Shown one piece after another: positions 61,541 to 64,000 of a stretch of 64,000 bases of DNA (the stretch's first letter is position 1; each line of letters begins with the position of its first letter). Origin of the DNA: Lichenostomus cassidix (taxonomy: Eukaryota > Chordata > Aves > Passeriformes > Meliphagidae). A model generated the notes under the pieces. That model made no database searches. It saw only the letters and a list, made by a program, of their open reading frames with translations, and was not told where the DNA came from. Position numbers and translations under genes: made by a program. The DNA is taken from NCBI GenBank assembly GCA_008360975.2, contig CM039211.1, forward strand, positions 47,118,077 to 47,182,076, given 5' to 3'.

Positions 61541-62439
61541 GGCAAGAGTGAATTTCCTTTTTACAGTGGATTGTTCAGAAAACTTGTTGAGTAACCATGC
61601 ATAACATTATTAAAACCCCAACTCCACTTAGTCCTAGCAATCTGCTCTGGCTGATCCTGCTTGAACAATCTCAGGAGCTCCTTTCCATCCGCAAAGATTC
61701 TCTTAAATGTATACATATCTATCAACACCACTCCTTTTTTCATTTTCATAATGCTTTGCCTAATATTGTGCTCACCAGTATTTCCCACACTTCCAGCCTT
61801 TGTTTGCTTTTTTGCACTTAAATTTGTTTTCTTCTGTTCTTCCTCTTCTGTCTGGAATTACTTTCCTCAGTGGGAAGAAATTAAATTTCAAAACACTTCT
61901 AAACATAACCCCCCTAAAAAGTAAGTCAAAAGACTCCGCGGTTCCAAGTCTGTATGTTTATTAGAGAAAGGACACTTACAAATATTGAAGATATAGTTTA
62001 TGTTCTGGGAAACCAAACAAAACCCTCAAGATCCAAGTCAAGCCATTCTTCATCTTCAAAAAACACTTTTATCTAACAGTAATTGCTATGAAACCCAAAA
62101 CATTTGAAATTTTAACACTTAGTACTTGTGGTTTTTTCTGTTGTTTTTAAAGCAATTAATGTCTTAACACATAATTAAGTAATTGAAAATGTCAAGCTTT
62201 TAGAGGCAATCCAAAGAAGCAATTTTCTGCCCTTATGCTGAAATTCACTGCAGTTTATGTGTCTCTCTTTTGTACATTTAGATAATGAGAGGGCATATAT
62301 TTAGAGGTTAGTGGAATAGTAGATGAATAGAAGAGTCTTGATGCCGTTTAATTAGTACTTAGTAAAGGAGAATGAACCACTTTCCCAGTCTTCTACTTAT
62401 CTTTCTTTTTATACAGTCCAAATACTGTTAATCTTCATA
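61541..62439 (-). other. UHRF2: UHRF2 intron, nothing recognised
   Basis: AT-rich sequence between CR1 remnants. Overlapping short open frames at 61561-61924 share no motif with known families. Confidence 0.55.
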
Positions 62440-63290
62440 ACACACTCCTGACTCATATTCACCTTGCTGCCTACCAAGACCTACAGATCTCTCTCATCAG
62501 AGCTACATCCCAATCAGTACTGCTTCAGGAGGCTGTGCCTTCCCAAGTAGAAGAAAACCCTGCATTTATCCACCTTGACATTCTGGAGTCTCCTGACACC
62601 CGTCCCTCTTCTGCCTGCTCAGGTCTCTCTGACTGGCAGTACCACCCTTGAATTTCCATCAATTTAGTGTGTCTGCAAACTTGGCGAAAATGCACTGTAT
62701 TACCACAAGGTACTGAACATTACAGGTCCCAGGATACATCCCTGGGGTTCCCTGCTTATTATCACGTTCCAGGTAGTGTACAACTTACTAACCACTATCC
62801 TCTGAGTGCCATCATTCAATGTTATGGGTCTTTTTTAAACCCACCTGGTTGCCCATCCTCCCAGATTACTATAGGAATCACCAGACTGGAACAGGATATT
62901 ATGGGACACTTACACACAATTAAATTACATCTTTTGTTCTACCCTTGGCCACAGACATAATAATTTTATAACAGAGGGCAGATGAGCCTGTAAAGCATGA
63001 TATGCTCTGGGAAAAAAATTTCACCCTGGCTATTCCAAATAGTCACCATTTGGAAATCACTTCAAGAGAACTGTCCCCTTTTTTCCACAGACTGACTGGC
63101 CTTTTTACATGGATATAGTATTACCTTTCTCCAGCTGTCAGGGATAGAAGTCAAAGCAGCATTAGAAGCCAAATGTCTTTTGACACCAGCTGTGCATTTA
63201 ACCAGGTTTTGATCCACAGGATTTGCCTGCTCCTTTTCCTGGAGATGATTTGTCCTCCTAAGTCTTACCCTTTCACCAGTAGGACTAAGA
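62440..63290 (-). mobile_element. Decayed CR1 (5'/ORF region), minus orientation
   Basis: Read on the plus strand, aattagtgtgtctgcaaact-like, ccaggatacatccctggggt and ctttctccagctgtcaggga are words of antisense CR1 upstream of the reverse-transcriptase C-terminus. Similarity is patchy and boundaries are soft. Confidence 0.6.
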
Positions 63291-63900
63291 AGATCTTAAA
63301 TAATTGAGCTATTTTTGAGAGATAAACCTGTTTCTGTAAGACAGACTTAGCTTGCCAAAACATGTCTTGGTTTGCTAAAATTCTAAAATTTCAAAACAAA
63401 AGAACAGTATATTCACAGTCCAAAATACTAAACACAAATTACAAGCATCTAGTCTACTTTCCCTCTATTTTGGGAAACCAACCTGAAATGATCAAATACC
63501 AGCTTCCCCATACTGCTAGTAAAACAGGCAATATGCAGGCAAATGGCACAAAGGACAAATCAATTACTTCTTATGTTCTGTTTTTAAGAACCATGAGGGG
63601 GGAAGTATGAAGATAAAATATTTATTCCGTATCAGAAAATTATGGACAAGCAAATCTTAAGAGTTATCCTTCAGACCCCTTCTGTTCAATGGAACCTCCT
63701 GAAGATTTGCCCTCTTTAAGGTAGAACAATGAAGCATGGCAGGTAAATAGTGCGGAGGAATAGCTATGATTCGTGTACAACCTGTCCATCACTATTCAGG
63801 GAGTGTTTGTAAAATGGAAACTCTTGTCCAAAGGGAGAGGAAAAAGAAACGTGAAAAGGGTATCCATAATAAGTCAGACAAATACTTTTCAAAATGTACT

Positions 63901-64000
63901 GTCATAGAATGGTTGGGTTGAAAGGGACCTTAAAGATGATCTCATACCGATCCCCTACCAGAGACAGGGACACTTTCCACAAGACCAAGCTACTCAGAGC
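63901..64000 (-). mobile_element. CR1 LINE 3' end, cut by window edge
   Basis: tgtcatagaatggttgggtt gaaagggaccttaaagatga is the reverse-complemented CR1 tail; the element continues beyond position 64000. Confidence 0.93.

Overview
The window is vertebrate nuclear DNA, almost certainly avian. It has long AT-rich introns with GT-AG splice sites, and every clear interspersed repeat is a CR1 LINE fragment; no Alu-, B1- or MIR-like element was seen. It carries the 3' parts of two convergent genes, GLDC (+) and UHRF2 (-). These are also tail-to-tail neighbours on human 9p24, and the matching bird region lies on the Z chromosome (established synteny; chromosome assignment is inference).

Layout: positions 310-18022 hold 15 exons of GLDC, the glycine decarboxylase P-protein of the mitochondrial glycine cleavage system, through the stop codon. 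A poly(A) signal lies at 18489-18494. The coding part starts near the equivalent of human residue 421. From the PLP lysine (codon 11769-11771) to the stop there are exactly 266 more residues, the same as in human GLDC. One expected exon of about 76 nt is missing, and its place holds a 500-N gap (5980-6479) beside a GGGAA satellite.

Positions 18.5-21.5 kb are the intergenic zone and the two 3' UTRs. Positions 21495-52634 (-) hold the last 12 exons of UHRF2: the end of the tandem-tudor region, the PHD finger, the complete SRA domain, a basic linker and the RING finger, about 523 residues. The N-terminal UBL and most of the tudor region lie beyond position 64000. Positions 52635-64000 are therefore UHRF2 intron.

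All exon joins were checked for phase and length, and each preserves frame. The two genes have no known shared pathway: GLDC is one-carbon/glycine metabolism in mitochondria, UHRF2 is a nuclear reader of modified cytosine and an E3 ligase.

Repeats are mostly CR1 fragments, densest at 42-51 kb and 59-64 kb. The clearest structure is a plus-strand CR1 at about 44.4-47.1 kb split by a minus-strand CR1 (46229-46828) with an 8-bp target-site duplication. Also present are triplet microsatellites, a strongly strand-asymmetric A/C tract (58707-58976) and a GC-rich patch of unknown nature (about 57750-58080). I found no RNA gene, CRISPR array or new multi-gene system.
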